Part shown: positions 1 through 8,910 of the stretch, one piece after another
Layout of the letters: each line of letters starts with the position of its first letter
Position numbering within the stretch: position 1 is the first letter of the stretch
Source: Pseudomonas sp.
Lineage (GTDB): Bacteria; Pseudomonadota; Gammaproteobacteria; Pseudomonadales; Pseudomonadaceae
NCBI GenBank assembly: GCA_016763285.1
Contig: JAESUC010000197.1
Span: 1 to 53,817 of the forward strand
Length of the DNA: 53,817 bases
Reading direction: 5' to 3'
Notes under the pieces: model-generated
Databases searched by the model: none
The model's input: only the letters and a program-made list of their open reading frames with translations
Told to the model about the DNA's origin: nothing
Program-made: the position numbers and the translations under genes

Positions 1-684
1 ACCGTTGTTCTTGCCGCTCAGTACCGCGTCAGCCACAGCTGCTGCGTACAGCTTGATGGCGCGGATGGCGTCATCGTTACCGGGAATGACGTAATCGACG
101 CCATCCGGGCTGCTGTTGGTATCAACGATACCGATAACCGGAATACCCAGCTTGTTGGCTTCGGTAATGGCAATGCGCTCGTGCTCGACGTCGATGACGA
201 ACATGGCATCGGGCAGACCGCCCATATCCTTGATACCGCCCAGGCTGCGATCAAGCTTTTCCAGATCGCGGGTGCGCATCAGGGCTTCTTTCTTGGTCAG
301 CTTGGAGAAGGTGCCGTCCTCGGCCTGGATCTCCAGATCGCGCAGACGCTTGATCGATGCACGGATGGTCTTGTAGTTGGTCAGCATGCCGCCCAACCAA
401 CGATGGTCGACGTAAGGCATGCCGGCGCGAGACGCTTCCTCGGCAATGATCTTGCTAGCGGCGCGCTTGGTGCCGACGAACAGGACCTTGTTCTTGCCCG
501 ATGCCAGTTTCTCGACGAAGCTCAGGGCATCGTGGAACATCGGCATGGTCTTTTCGAGGTTGATGATGTGAATCTTGTTGCGGGCGCCGAAAATGTACTT
601 GCCCATTTTCGGGTTCCAGTAACGGGTCTGGTGGCCGAAGTGCGCACCGGCCTTCAGCATATCGCGCATAGATACTTGAGTCAT
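1..684 (-). CDS. rpsB: 30S ribosomal protein S2 (3' end outside window)
   Basis: Ribosomal protein S2 of the small subunit. Reading the minus strand from the ATG at 684 gives [20 protein letters not shown], the conserved S2 N-terminus, and the frame stays open for 228 codons to the window edge. The family is usually about 245 residues, so only the last few residues and the stop are missing. The gene is normally followed by tsf, which would lie outside the window. It diverges from map across a 287-bp gap that carries a leader hairpin (separate entry). Identity is certain; the C-terminus is unseen. Confidence 0.95.
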   Translation of the reverse strand, partial: MTQVSMRDMLKAGAHFGHQTRYWNPKMGKYIFGARNKIHIINLEKTMPMFHDALSFVEKLASGKNKVLFVGTKRAASKIIAEEASRAGMPYVDHRWLGGMLTNYKTIRASIKRLRDLEIQAEDGTFSKLTKKEALMRTRDLEKLDRSLGGIKDMGGLPDAMFVIDVEHERIAITEANKLGIPVIGIVDTNSSPDGVDYVIPGNDDAIRAIKLYAAAVADAVLSGKNNG

Positions 685-703
685 GACAGCTCCAATGTAT
701 ATC

Positions 704-737
704 GGGTTGGGCCTCCACGCATCCCATTGTCCAACCC
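704..737 (-). promoter_or_regulatory. Hairpin in rpsB 5' leader, candidate S2 autoregulatory element
   Basis: In the rpsB transcript the 7-base arms at 737-731 (GGGTTGG) and 710-704 (CCAACCC) pair perfectly around a 20-base loop, ending about 20 bases before the start codon. Gammaproteobacterial rpsB-tsf operons are known to be autoregulated by S2 through a structured leader. The position fits that role; the assignment is inference from position and pairing only. Confidence 0.45.
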
Positions 738-815
738 CGTGGGGCACCCAGGACAACGTGTCGATACGTGTGTGGTTTCAGTTTTCGCCTGAGGATCTTT
801 GTTCAGGCGCGGCGC

Positions 816-821
816 TTTATA
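816..821 (-). promoter_or_regulatory. Possible -10 element for rpsB
   Basis: On the minus strand 821-816 reads TATAAA, about 130 bases upstream of the rpsB start codon and upstream of the leader hairpin. No good -35 hexamer is visible at normal spacing, so this is a weak call. Confidence 0.25.
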
Positions 822-971
822 CCATACAACCGGAAACGAATAAAGGCGCAGATGCCCGGCGGTCAAGCCGGCCAGCCCTCAACAGCACGCGGGTTGTCTG
901 TTAAACTGCGCGATTGATTCCTTCGCCAGCCGGCGTGAAAACCGACAGCGTCCCAAACGAGAGAACCCGTA

Positions 972-1760
972 ATGACCGTTACCATCAAGACCCCGGAAGA
1001 CATCGCAGGCATGCGCGTGGCCGGACGACTGGCGGCCGAGGTGCTGGAAATGATCGGCGAGCACGTGCGGCCCGGCGTCACCACCGAAGAGCTTGATCGC
1101 ATCTGCCATGACTACATCGTCAACGTGCAGAAGGCGATTCCGGCGCCGCTCAATTATGGCGGCGCGCCCGGCCGGATTCCGTTTCCGAAATCGATCTGCA
1201 CCTCGATCAACCACGTGGTCTGCCACGGCATCCCGAACGAGAAGCAGCTCAAGAGCGGCGATGCGTTGAACATCGACGTTACCGTGATCAAGGACGGCTA
1301 TCACGGCGACACCAGCAAGATGTTTCTGGTCGGCGAGACCCCTGAATGGGTCCAGCGCCTGGCCCGGGTGACCCAGGAATGCATGTACAAGGGTATCGCG
1401 GTGGTCCGTCCGGGCGCCCGCCTGGGTGACATCGGGCACGTGATCCAGGAGCATGCACACGCCAATCATTACAGCGTGGTGCGCGAATACTGCGGCCACG
1501 GTATCGGCAAGGTCTTCCACGAGGATCCGCAGGTGCTGCATTACGGTCGCCCCGGGACCGGCATGGAGCTCAAGGAAGGCATGACCTTTACCATCGAGCC
1601 GATGATCAACCAGGGCCGCCACGAAACCCGTCTGCTGGGCGACGGCTGGACCGCCATCACCAAGGACCGCAAGCTGTCCGCCCAGTGGGAGCACACCATT
1701 CTGGTGACCGCTGACGGCTATGAAGTACTGACACGTCGCCAGGAAGAAAGCTTCCAGTAA
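972..1760 (+). CDS. map: Methionine aminopeptidase type I
   Basis: Removes the initiator methionine from nascent proteins in the cytoplasm. The 262-residue length is normal for the type Ia enzyme (E. coli 264). All five metal ligands of the pita-bread fold can be placed: D102 (in IDVTV), D113 (in HGDTS), H176 (in CGHGIG), E209 (in TIEP) and E240 (in QWEHT). A GAGA stretch lies upstream of the ATG at 972. It diverges from rpsB, and glnD starts 20 bases after its stop, so the two are probably cotranscribed. Confidence 0.97.
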   Translation: MTVTIKTPEDIAGMRVAGRLAAEVLEMIGEHVRPGVTTEELDRICHDYIVNVQKAIPAPLNYGGAPGRIPFPKSICTSINHVVCHGIPNEKQLKSGDALNIDVTVIKDGYHGDTSKMFLVGETPEWVQRLARVTQECMYKGIAVVRPGARLGDIGHVIQEHAHANHYSVVREYCGHGIGKVFHEDPQVLHYGRPGTGMELKEGMTFTIEPMINQGRHETRLLGDGWTAITKDRKLSAQWEHTILVTADGYEVLTRRQEESFQ

Positions 1761-1780
1761 CCGACTTATGGAGTAGCCCT

Positions 1781-4480
1781 GTGGATAACGAGTTGTTCGA
1801 CCCGGGCCAATTCCAGGCCGAGCTGGCACTGAAGAGCAGCCCCGTGGCGGCATTCAAGAAGGTCATCCGCAATGCGGATACCGTGCTGCGCGCGCGCTTC
1901 GAGGCCGGCCGGGATATTCACCAGCTGATCCACGAGCGTGCCTGGTTCACCGACCAGATCCTGCGCAAGGCCTGGTCGATCCAGGCCACCACCGACACCC
2001 CGGGTATCGCCCTGCTGGCGGTGGGCGGCTATGGCCGCGGCGAGCTGCACCCGCATTCGGATATCGACCTGCTGATTTTGCTGCGGGAAAGCAATACCGA
2101 CGCCTACCGGGATTCCATAGAGCAGTTTCTGATGCTGCTGTGGGACATCGGACTGGAGGTCGGCCAGAGCGTGCGCTCGATCAGCGAATGCCAGGAAGAA
2201 GCCCGCAACGACATCACCGTGATTACCAACCTGATGGAGTCGCGCACCCTGTCGGGCGACGAAAGCCTGCGTCAGGCGATGATCGAGGCCCTCAGTGCCG
2301 AGCACATGTGGACCGATGCCGAGTTCTTTCGCGCCAAGCGCGCCGAACAACAGCGGCGACACGCCAAGTTCAATGACACCGAGTACAACCTCGAACCCAA
2401 CGTCAAGAGCTCGCCTGGCGGCCTGCGGGACATCCAGACCATCGGCTGGGTGGCCCTGCGCCACTTCGGCACCAACGACCTGCGCGAGCTGGTCGACCGC
2501 GGCTTTCTCAACGAGCCCGAGTACGGCATTCTGACCGCCGGGCGCGCCTTTCTCTGGCAGGTGCGCTTCGCCCTGCACACCCTGGCCGGCCGCGCCGAGG
2601 ATCGGCTGCTGTTCGACTATCAGCGCACACTGGCCAAGCAGATGGGGTACGAGGACAACGACAGCAAGCTCGCGGTCGAGCGCTTCATGCAGAAGTACTA
2701 CCGGATCGTCATGTCCCTGTCCGAACTCAACGATCTGCTGATGCAGCATTTCGAGGAGATTCTGCTGCGTAACGCCGAGACCACCGAGATCGAGCCGTTG
2801 AATGCACGGTTCCAGGTGCGTAACCACTACATCGAAGTGACCCATCCGGACGTGTTCAAGCGTACACCCTTTGCCCTGCTGGAAATCTTCCTGCTCATGG
2901 CACAGAATCCGGAAATCCGCGGCGTGCGCGCCGACAGCATCCGCTTGCTGCGCGACCACCGTCATCTGATCGACGACGAATTTCGTGCCGACATCCGCAA
3001 CACCAGTCTGTTTGTCGAACTGTTCCGCTGCCGCGAGGGGATCCATCGCAATCTGCGTCGCATGAATCGCTACGGCATTCTGGGTCGCTACCTGCCCGAA
3101 TTCGGCAAGATCGTCGGACAGATGCAACACGACCTTTTTCACATCTATACCGTTGATGCCCACACCCTGAATCTGATCAAGCATCTGCGCAAGCTGAACC
3201 AGCCCGAGTATCAGGAAAAGTATCCCCTGGCCTGGCGCATCTTCTGCCGTCTGCCCAAGCCGGATCTGTTGTATATCGCCGGCCTCTACCATGACATTGC
3301 CAAGGGTCGGGGCGGCGATCACTCCGAGCTGGGCGCCGTGGATGCCATTGCGTTCTGCCAGCGCCACCAGCTGCCGGCGTGGGACAGCCACCTTATCAGC
3401 TGGCTGGTGGAGAACCATCTGATCATGTCCACCACCGCCCAGCGCAAGGACATTTCCGATCCGCAGGTGATACACGACTTTGCGGTGCATATCGGCAACC
3501 AGGTACGCCTGGATTACCTGTATGTACTGACCATCGCTGATATCAACGCGACCAATCCAACCCTGTGGAACTCCTGGCGCGCCTCGCTCCTGCGCCAGCT
3601 GTATACCGAGACCAAGCGCGCCTTGCGCCGCGGGCTGGAGAACCCGCCCGATCGCGAGGAGCACGTGCGCCAGACGCAACAGGCCGCACTGGACATTCTG
3701 GTGCGCAGCGGCGTCGAGGAAGAGGACGCCGAAGAACTCTGGGAACAGCTGGGGGAAGACTACTTCCTGCGTCACACCGCCAGCGACGTGGCCTGGCACA
3801 CCGAGGCCATCGTCCAGCACCCCGATCGCAACGGACCCCTGGTACTGATCAAGGAAACAGCGCAACGGGAGTTCGAAGGGGCCACCCAGATATTCATCTA
3901 CACACCGGAACAGCACGATCTGTTCGCCGTAACCGTGGCCGCGATGGACCAGCTGAACCTGAGCATTCAGGACGCGCGCATCATCACCTCGACCAACCGT
4001 TTCAGCCTGGACACCTACATCGTGCTGGACGCAGACGGCAGTTCGATCGGTGACAGTCCGGAGCGCATCCGCCAGATCAAGCGCGACCTGGTCGAAGCCC
4101 TGGCCGACCCTGATGCCTATCCATCGATCATCCAGCGTCTGGTGCCGCGCCAGCTCAAGCATTTTTCCTTCGCGCCCGAGGTGACCATCTTCAACGCGCC
4201 CGAGCGTCAGCATACGATCCTCGAGCTCAGCGCACCGGACCGCCCCGGTCTGCTGGCACGCATGGGCCGCATACTGCTGGATTTCGACATCAACGTGCAG
4301 AATGCCAAGATCGTCACCCTTGGCGAACGCGTGGACGACGTTTTCGTGCTGACCGATGCCAACAATCAGGCGCTGTCGGATCCCGAACTCTGCCGCCGCC
4401 TGCAGAACACCATTGTCGAGACGCTCGGCAACAACATCGACCAGGCAGACCCCACCCTGCCCAACCAGATCCTGATCTGA
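1781..4480 (+). CDS. glnD: Bifunctional uridylyltransferase/uridylyl-removing enzyme (PII)
   Basis: Senses glutamine and adds or removes UMP on PII proteins, thereby controlling NtrBC and glutamine synthetase adenylylation. The 899 residues contain, in order, the nucleotidyltransferase motif [17 protein letters not shown] near residues 82-98 with metal-binding D94 and D96, an HD domain with [16 protein letters not shown] near residue 505 for the uridylyl-removing activity, and two C-terminal ACT domains (about 710-790 and 815-890) that bind glutamine. The start is GTG at 1781 with GGAG about 8 bases upstream. It lies between map and dapC with short gaps. Confidence 0.97.
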   Translation: MDNELFDPGQFQAELALKSSPVAAFKKVIRNADTVLRARFEAGRDIHQLIHERAWFTDQILRKAWSIQATTDTPGIALLAVGGYGRGELHPHSDIDLLILLRESNTDAYRDSIEQFLMLLWDIGLEVGQSVRSISECQEEARNDITVITNLMESRTLSGDESLRQAMIEALSAEHMWTDAEFFRAKRAEQQRRHAKFNDTEYNLEPNVKSSPGGLRDIQTIGWVALRHFGTNDLRELVDRGFLNEPEYGILTAGRAFLWQVRFALHTLAGRAEDRLLFDYQRTLAKQMGYEDNDSKLAVERFMQKYYRIVMSLSELNDLLMQHFEEILLRNAETTEIEPLNARFQVRNHYIEVTHPDVFKRTPFALLEIFLLMAQNPEIRGVRADSIRLLRDHRHLIDDEFRADIRNTSLFVELFRCREGIHRNLRRMNRYGILGRYLPEFGKIVGQMQHDLFHIYTVDAHTLNLIKHLRKLNQPEYQEKYPLAWRIFCRLPKPDLLYIAGLYHDIAKGRGGDHSELGAVDAIAFCQRHQLPAWDSHLISWLVENHLIMSTTAQRKDISDPQVIHDFAVHIGNQVRLDYLYVLTIADINATNPTLWNSWRASLLRQLYTETKRALRRGLENPPDREEHVRQTQQAALDILVRSGVEEEDAEELWEQLGEDYFLRHTASDVAWHTEAIVQHPDRNGPLVLIKETAQREFEGATQIFIYTPEQHDLFAVTVAAMDQLNLSIQDARIITSTNRFSLDTYIVLDADGSSIGDSPERIRQIKRDLVEALADPDAYPSIIQRLVPRQLKHFSFAPEVTIFNAPERQHTILELSAPDRPGLLARMGRILLDFDINVQNAKIVTLGERVDDVFVLTDANNQALSDPELCRRLQNTIVETLGNNIDQADPTLPNQILI

Positions 4481-4493
4481 GGACCGCACCGAC

Positions 4494-5690
4494 ATGAATA
4501 CCGATCTGGACCGTTTGCAGCCCTACCCGTTCGAAAAGCTGCGCGCCCTGCTGGCCGACATCACCCCGAATCCGGCCATGCGGCCGGTCGCGCTATCGAT
4601 CGGCGAGCCCAAGCACCCCTCGCCGCCCTTCGTGCTGCGCACCCTGGCCGACAATCTCGACAAGGCTGCGGTGTATCCGACCACCCTGGGCATAGCGGAG
4701 TTGCGCCAGGGCATCGCCGACTGGCTGCAACGTCGCTTCCAGCTCGCACGCATCGATCCGGCCACGCAGATCATCCCGGTCAATGGCACGCGAGAAGCGC
4801 TGTTCTCCTTTACCCAGGCCATGGTCCGGCGCGACAGTGAAGGGCTGGTCGTCAGCCCCAACCCTTTCTACCAGATCTACGAGGGCGCGGCCTTTCTGGC
4901 CGGGGTAGAGCCGCACTATCTGGCCTGCGATCAGAGCAACGGGTTCATTCCAGACTTCGATCAGGTACCCGACCGTGTCTGGCAACAATGTCAGGTGCTG
5001 TTCATCTGCACACCGGGCAATCCCACCGGCGCAGTCATGCCCGAGAGCACGCTGCACCGGCTGATCGAACTGGCGGATCAGCATGATTTCGTCATCGCCT
5101 CGGACGAGTGCTACAGCGAGATATACGCAGAGCAGGGAACAAGACCCATAGGCTTGCTGCAGGCCTGCGCGACACTCGGCCGGAACGACTATGCCCGCTG
5201 CGTGGTCTTCCACAGCCTGTCCAAGCGCTCCAATCTGCCCGGCCTGCGTTCGGGCTTTGTCGCCGGCGATGCACGCCTGCTGACGCCCTACCTCACCTAC
5301 CGGACCTACCACGGCTGCGCCATGCCGATTCAGACCCAGCTGGCCAGTCTGGCCGCATGGCAGGACGAGGACCACGTTATCGAGAACCGCCAGCAGTACC
5401 AGGCCAAGTTCGATGCGGTGCTGGATATACTCGGCGGCGTGATGGATGTGCAGCGTCCGGACGCCGGCTTCTACCTGTGGCCGCGCACACCGATGGATGA
5501 CCGTGAGTTCACCCGCCGCCTGCTCGCCGAGCAGAACGTGGCAGTGGTACCCGGCAGTTTCCTTTCCAGGGAAATTGACGGGTATAATCCCGGCGCCGGC
5601 AGGATTCGCATGGCGCTGGTGGCGCCCCTGGCAGACTGTGTGGAAGCGGCGCAGCGCATCCGCCGCTTCATCGAGGAGCTCGACACATGA
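4494..5690 (+). CDS. dapC: Succinyldiaminopimelate transaminase
   Basis: PLP aminotransferase that makes N-succinyl-LL-2,6-diaminopimelate in the succinylase branch of lysine/diaminopimelate synthesis. Fold type I features are visible: the CTPGNPTG substrate/PLP motif, SDECYSEIY with the PLP-ring aspartate, and HSLSKRSNLPG with the Schiff-base lysine K244. At 398 residues it is full length. The assignment to dapC rather than a generic class I aminotransferase rests on the neighbouring dapD and dapE. Its stop overlaps the next start as ATGA (5687-5690). Confidence 0.93.
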   Translation: MNTDLDRLQPYPFEKLRALLADITPNPAMRPVALSIGEPKHPSPPFVLRTLADNLDKAAVYPTTLGIAELRQGIADWLQRRFQLARIDPATQIIPVNGTREALFSFTQAMVRRDSEGLVVSPNPFYQIYEGAAFLAGVEPHYLACDQSNGFIPDFDQVPDRVWQQCQVLFICTPGNPTGAVMPESTLHRLIELADQHDFVIASDECYSEIYAEQGTRPIGLLQACATLGRNDYARCVVFHSLSKRSNLPGLRSGFVAGDARLLTPYLTYRTYHGCAMPIQTQLASLAAWQDEDHVIENRQQYQAKFDAVLDILGGVMDVQRPDAGFYLWPRTPMDDREFTRRLLAEQNVAVVPGSFLSREIDGYNPGAGRIRMALVAPLADCVEAAQRIRRFIEELDT

Positions 5691-6031
5691 TCACGCTCTA
5701 TGGCATCAAGGCCTGCGACACGATGAAAAAGGCGCGCACCTGGCTCGACGGCAGGGGGCTGGAATACCGCTTTCACGACTACAAGAAAGAGGGTATCGAC
5801 GCTGGCACGCTGGCGGCATGGTGTGCAGAGCACGGCTGGGAAACCGTCCTCAACCGCAAGGGCACGACCTTTCGCACCCTGAGCGAAGAAGAAAAGCTGA
5901 ATATCGATACGGAAAAGGCCATTGCCCTGATGCAGGCCCACCCATCGATGATCAAGAGGCCGGTGCTCGACATCGGCCCAAGGCGCCTGGTGGGGTTCAA
6001 ACCGGACCTCTATGCCGCCGCATTTGACTGA
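5687..6031 (+). CDS. ArsC/Spx-family thioredoxin-fold protein (YffB-like)
   Basis: A 114-residue ArsC-family protein starting MITLYGIKACDTMKKA, with one N-terminal cysteine, C10, at the position of the ArsC catalytic cysteine, followed by DTMKKA as in YffB proteins. The C-terminal IKRPVLDIGPRRLVGF is the family's conserved KRPV region. YffB-type members are not proven arsenate reductases; a glutathione- or thiol-linked role is possible. No ars genes are nearby. It sits between dapC (4-base overlap) and dapD (33-base gap), a position common in pseudomonads whose link to lysine synthesis is unexplained. Confidence 0.85.
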   Translation: MITLYGIKACDTMKKARTWLDGRGLEYRFHDYKKEGIDAGTLAAWCAEHGWETVLNRKGTTFRTLSEEEKLNIDTEKAIALMQAHPSMIKRPVLDIGPRRLVGFKPDLYAAAFD

Positions 6032-6064
6032 CCCACGCATCTACAGAATTCAAGGAATCACGCA

Positions 6065-7099
6065 ATGAGCGAATGTTTCAGCCTGGCTTTCGGCATCGGT
6101 ACCCAGAATACCGCGGGTGAATGGCTTGAGGTGTACTATCCCCAGCCGCTGCTCAACCCCGAGCCGGCAATGGTCGACATCGTGGCCGCCCAGCTGGACT
6201 ACCAGAGCGGCAACCAGGCCATCGCCATTGCCGCCAGTCAGTGCCGCGCACTGGGGCAGGCTCTGAAAGACGGTGGTTTCGGCGAGGCGGGCGCACTGCT
6301 TGACCAACTGGCCGCCAGCAGCCGCCCCCTGGTAGCCACCGTGCTGGCAACAGACGCCGCCCCGGTCTCCACCCCCGAGGCCTACCTGAAGTTGCACCTG
6401 CTCTCCCATCGTCTGGTCAAGCCCCATGGGGTGGTTCTGGCGGGCATCTTCCCGCTGCTGCCGAACGTGGCCTGGACCAATCAGGGCGCGATCGACATCA
6501 ACGAGCTACCCCAGCGCCAGCTGGCCGCGCGCATGAAGGGCGAGATGCTCAACGTCCTGAGCATCGACAAGTTCCCCTCGATGACCGACTACGTCGTGCC
6601 CACTGGCGTGCGTATCGCCAACACCGCGCGGGTGCGCCTGGGCGCCTATGTGGGCGAAGGCACCACGGTCATGCATGAGGGCTTTATCAACTTCAACGCT
6701 GGCACAGCGGGCACCAGCATGGTCGAAGGCCGCATATCCGCCGGCGTCTTTGTCGGCAAGGGCTCGGACCTCGGCGGCGGCTGCTCCACCATGGGTACGC
6801 TCTCGGGTGGCGGCAATATCGTCATATCCATCGGCGAAGGCTGCCTGATCGGTGCCAACGCCGGTATCGGCATCCCCCTGGGCGATCGCTGCACCATCGA
6901 GGCCGGCCTGTACATCACTGCAGGCATCAAGGTTGCGCTGCTCGATGACGCCGACAATCTGGTAGAGATCGTCAAGGCTCGGGATCTGGCCAATCAGCCC
7001 GACCTGCTGTTCCGCCGCAACTCGCAGACCGGCTCGATCGAGTGCAAGACCAACAAGAGCTCGATCCAGCTGAACGAGATGCTGCACGCGCACAACTGA
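6065..7099 (+). CDS. dapD: 2,3,4,5-tetrahydropyridine-2,6-dicarboxylate N-succinyltransferase
   Basis: Transfers succinyl from succinyl-CoA to tetrahydrodipicolinate, the step before DapC. The 344-residue length is that of the longer pseudomonad/actinobacterial DapD type rather than the roughly 274-residue E. coli form. The central third (about residues 180-290) is a left-handed beta-helix of imperfect hexapeptide repeats, for example VRLGAYVGEGTTVMHEGFIN and ISIGEGCLIGANAGIGIPLG. An AAGGAATC stretch precedes the ATG at 6065. It is the last gene of the map-glnD-dapC-dapD run and is followed by a terminator at 7164-7207. Confidence 0.96.
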   Translation: MSECFSLAFGIGTQNTAGEWLEVYYPQPLLNPEPAMVDIVAAQLDYQSGNQAIAIAASQCRALGQALKDGGFGEAGALLDQLAASSRPLVATVLATDAAPVSTPEAYLKLHLLSHRLVKPHGVVLAGIFPLLPNVAWTNQGAIDINELPQRQLAARMKGEMLNVLSIDKFPSMTDYVVPTGVRIANTARVRLGAYVGEGTTVMHEGFINFNAGTAGTSMVEGRISAGVFVGKGSDLGGGCSTMGTLSGGGNIVISIGEGCLIGANAGIGIPLGDRCTIEAGLYITAGIKVALLDDADNLVEIVKARDLANQPDLLFRRNSQTGSIECKTNKSSIQLNEMLHAHN

Positions 7100-7100
7100 T

Positions 7101-7142
7101 AGCTGGAAGCCAGAAGCTTGAAGCTTGAAGCTTGAAGCCAAG
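7101..7142. repeat. Heptamer tandem repeat array, left arm
   Basis: Six 7-base units start 2 bases after the dapD stop codon: AGCTGGA, AGCCAGA, AGCTTGA three times, then AGCCAAG. The period is exactly 7 and the AGC core is in every unit. Together with the right-hand array (7221-7260) it brackets the terminator in roughly inverse-complementary fashion. Confidence 0.85.
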
Positions 7143-7163
7143 CGTGCGTGCTGCACCCAATGT

Positions 7164-7207
7164 ACAAGAGCCCGCTCCGACTTTTCGGGCGGGCTCTTGT
7201 CGTTTTT
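7164..7207 (+). terminator. Strong intrinsic terminator after dapD
   Basis: A perfect 12-bp stem (7164-7175 ACAAGAGCCCGC with 7189-7200 GCGGGCTCTTGT) around a 13-base loop is followed by CGTTTTT, giving a rho-independent terminator for the plus strand. On the minus strand there is no T-run after the stem, so it is weaker for tcdA. Confidence 0.92.
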
Positions 7208-7220
7208 GACTTTGGGGTTT

Positions 7221-7260
7221 AGCTTCCAGCTTCCAGCTTCCAGCTTCTAGCTTCTAGCTT
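7221..7260. repeat. Heptamer tandem repeat array, right arm
   Basis: AGCTTCC three times, AGCTTCT twice and a final AGCTT, period 7. The array runs into the stop codon of the minus-strand tcdA gene (7259-7261). Its units are near reverse complements of the AGCTGGA/AGCTTGA units of the left array, so the pair could also fold into a long imperfect stem around the terminator. Confidence 0.85.
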
Positions 7261-8071
7261 ATTTTTTGCGACTCAAGATCCGATCGACCAGTCTGGCCGC
7301 CACCACCAGCCCAAAGGTGCCGGTGACCATGGATACCGCGCCCAGCCCCCCTTCACAATCCAGCTTCACCGTTTCGCCAGCAAAGGTCTTCTCCCGGCAG
7401 AAGGTTCCGTCCGGGGCCGGGTAGCGCAGTTGCTCGGTGGAGTACACACAGGGAACGCCGAAGCTGCGCTTGCTTCCCGACTTGGGGAAGTTGTGATTGC
7501 GGCGCAATTGCGAGCGCGCCTTGGCCGCCAGCGGGTCATTGGTGGTTCTGGACAGGTCAGAGACCGTGACCTGGGTCGGATCGATCTGACCCGCCGCACC
7601 GCCGGCCGTCACGATCGGAATCCGCCGGCGCCGGCACCAGGCGATCAGCTCGACCTTGGACTTCACGCTGTCGATGCAATCGGCGACGCCATCCAGGTCC
7701 TCGGTGATGTAATCCGGTAGCGTCCGATCGGTGACGAAGTCGATCACCGCCCGCACCTCGCAATCGGGGTTGATTGCGCGCAGGCGCTCGGCCATGACCT
7801 CCACCTTGGGCCGACCGATCTGGCCGGTCATGGCCGGTAGCTGGCGGTTGGTATTGGTCTGGCAGACCTCATCCAGGTCGATCAGCGTGATACGCCCGAC
7901 CCCGGTACGCCCCAGCGCTTCGGCCGCCCAGGAACCCACGCCGCCAATGCCCACCACGGCAATATGACTGCGCCGCAACTGCTCGAAGGCGTCGCGGCCA
8001 TAGAGCCGCGCGATACCGGCAAAGCGCGGGTCGTCGGTGGTGGGGTTTTCAATCGCTATCTCTTTGGCCAT
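7259..8071 (-). CDS. tcdA: tRNA threonylcarbamoyladenosine dehydratase
   Basis: ATP-dependent E1-like enzyme that converts t6A37 of tRNA to the cyclic form ct6A. The nucleotide-binding motif VVGIGGVGSWAAEALGRTG (from about residue 39), the acidic strand LIDLDEV with NTNRQ after it, and the late CxxEGGLGAVSMV region are all as in TcdA/YgdL. I chose the ATG at 8071 (MAKEIAIEN, 270 residues) over the GTG two codons upstream because GAGG sits 5 bases before the ATG. It is convergent with dapD and divergent from the spermidine-synthase-like gene. tsaB, from the same tRNA modification pathway, is also in the window. Confidence 0.93.
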   Translation of the reverse strand: MAKEIAIENPTTDDPRFAGIARLYGRDAFEQLRRSHIAVVGIGGVGSWAAEALGRTGVGRITLIDLDEVCQTNTNRQLPAMTGQIGRPKVEVMAERLRAINPDCEVRAVIDFVTDRTLPDYITEDLDGVADCIDSVKSKVELIAWCRRRRIPIVTAGGAAGQIDPTQVTVSDLSRTTNDPLAAKARSQLRRNHNFPKSGSKRSFGVPCVYSTEQLRYPAPDGTFCREKTFAGETVKLDCEGGLGAVSMVTGTFGLVVAARLVDRILSRKK

Positions 8072-8097
8072 GGGCACCTCTGTAAGAACACCGGGCC

Positions 8098-8103
8098 ATT
8101 ATA
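8098..8103 (-). promoter_or_regulatory. Consensus -10 box for tcdA
   Basis: The minus strand reads TATAAT at 8103-8098, a perfect sigma-70 -10 hexamer 27 bases before the tcdA start. No strong -35 is visible at 17-bp spacing. A 10-base perfect palindrome, ACGTGCACGT, lies upstream at 8123-8132 between the divergent genes. Confidence 0.5.
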
Positions 8104-8187
8104 GCCCAGCTGACCCGGATCAACGTGCACGTCCGGCGTGCCCACAGGTGTTAACATGCAGGCCGCCATCCCTACCCGGAGTACCCC

Positions 8188-8910
8188 ATGGGTCTGCTGT
8201 TTGAAGAAATCGATATCCAGCCATCGGCCATTGGCGAGATATCCCTGCGTCGCCGTCGAATACCTGCCCTGGGTGAGCGGGACATCTACGAGGTCAAGCT
8301 CGGGGAAGAGTTCCTGATGTCGAGCATGTTCTTCGATGCCGAGATCGCACTGGCCGATCTGGGCCTGGCGGCGGTCGAAGGAACGGACCTCGATGTGGTG
8401 GTGGGCGGACTGGGGCTGGGTTATACCGCCGTAGCGGCCCTCAAGGATCCCCGGGTCAACGCGTTACTGATCGTCGATTACCTGGAAACGGTCATCCGCT
8501 GGCACCAGCAGGAAAAGGTGCCACTGGGCAGGGAGATCAATGCCGATCCACGCAGCCGTTACATACAGGGCAGCTTCTTCGACCTGGCGGTGCAGGAAGG
8601 CGCAGGATTCGATCCGGAGCAACCCGGCCGGCTGTTCGATGCCATACTGCTGGACATCGACCACTCCCCCCGGGCCCTGCTGCACCAGTCAAACGCCAGT
8701 TTCTACACCGTCGAAAATCTGTCCCTGATGGCCCGACAGCTGAAGTCGGGAGGCGTCTTTGCGCTGTGGTCCCAGGACCCGCCCGATGCCGAATTCATGC
8801 ACGTCATGGAGGCTGTATTCAGCCGCAACGAGGCCCATGTTGTCCCCTTCTTCAATCCGTTCCAGAACGGTGAAGCTACCAATACCATCTATGTTGGAGT
8901 CAGAAACTGA
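8188..8910 (+). CDS. Spermidine synthase-like Rossmann-fold protein
   Basis: A 240-residue protein of the spermidine synthase/methyltransferase superfamily. A nucleotide-binding strand and loop (VVVGGLGLGYTAVAAL, about residues 70-85), an acidic strand end LLIVDYLE (D97) and DAILLDIDHSP (D156, D158) follow the order of that fold. The loop reads GGLGLG where true aminopropyltransferases usually have GGGDGG, so polyamine synthesis should not be assumed. TGA and the rlmF ATG overlap as TGATG at 8908-8912, implying coupled translation. Confidence 0.75.
   Translation: MGLLFEEIDIQPSAIGEISLRRRRIPALGERDIYEVKLGEEFLMSSMFFDAEIALADLGLAAVEGTDLDVVVGGLGLGYTAVAALKDPRVNALLIVDYLETVIRWHQQEKVPLGREINADPRSRYIQGSFFDLAVQEGAGFDPEQPGRLFDAILLDIDHSPRALLHQSNASFYTVENLSLMARQLKSGGVFALWSQDPPDAEFMHVMEAVFSRNEAHVVPFFNPFQNGEATNTIYVGVRN

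Noticed and set aside
1766-4495. A 909-codon open frame antisense to glnD
   Set aside because: It lies fully opposite glnD, whose motifs and length are complete; long antisense frames are expected in GC-rich coding DNA. The translation shows no recognisable motif.
7101-7260. Heptamer arrays considered as a CRISPR array or insertion-sequence ends
   Set aside because: Units are 7 bases with no spacers, no cas genes, no transposase and no target-site duplication.
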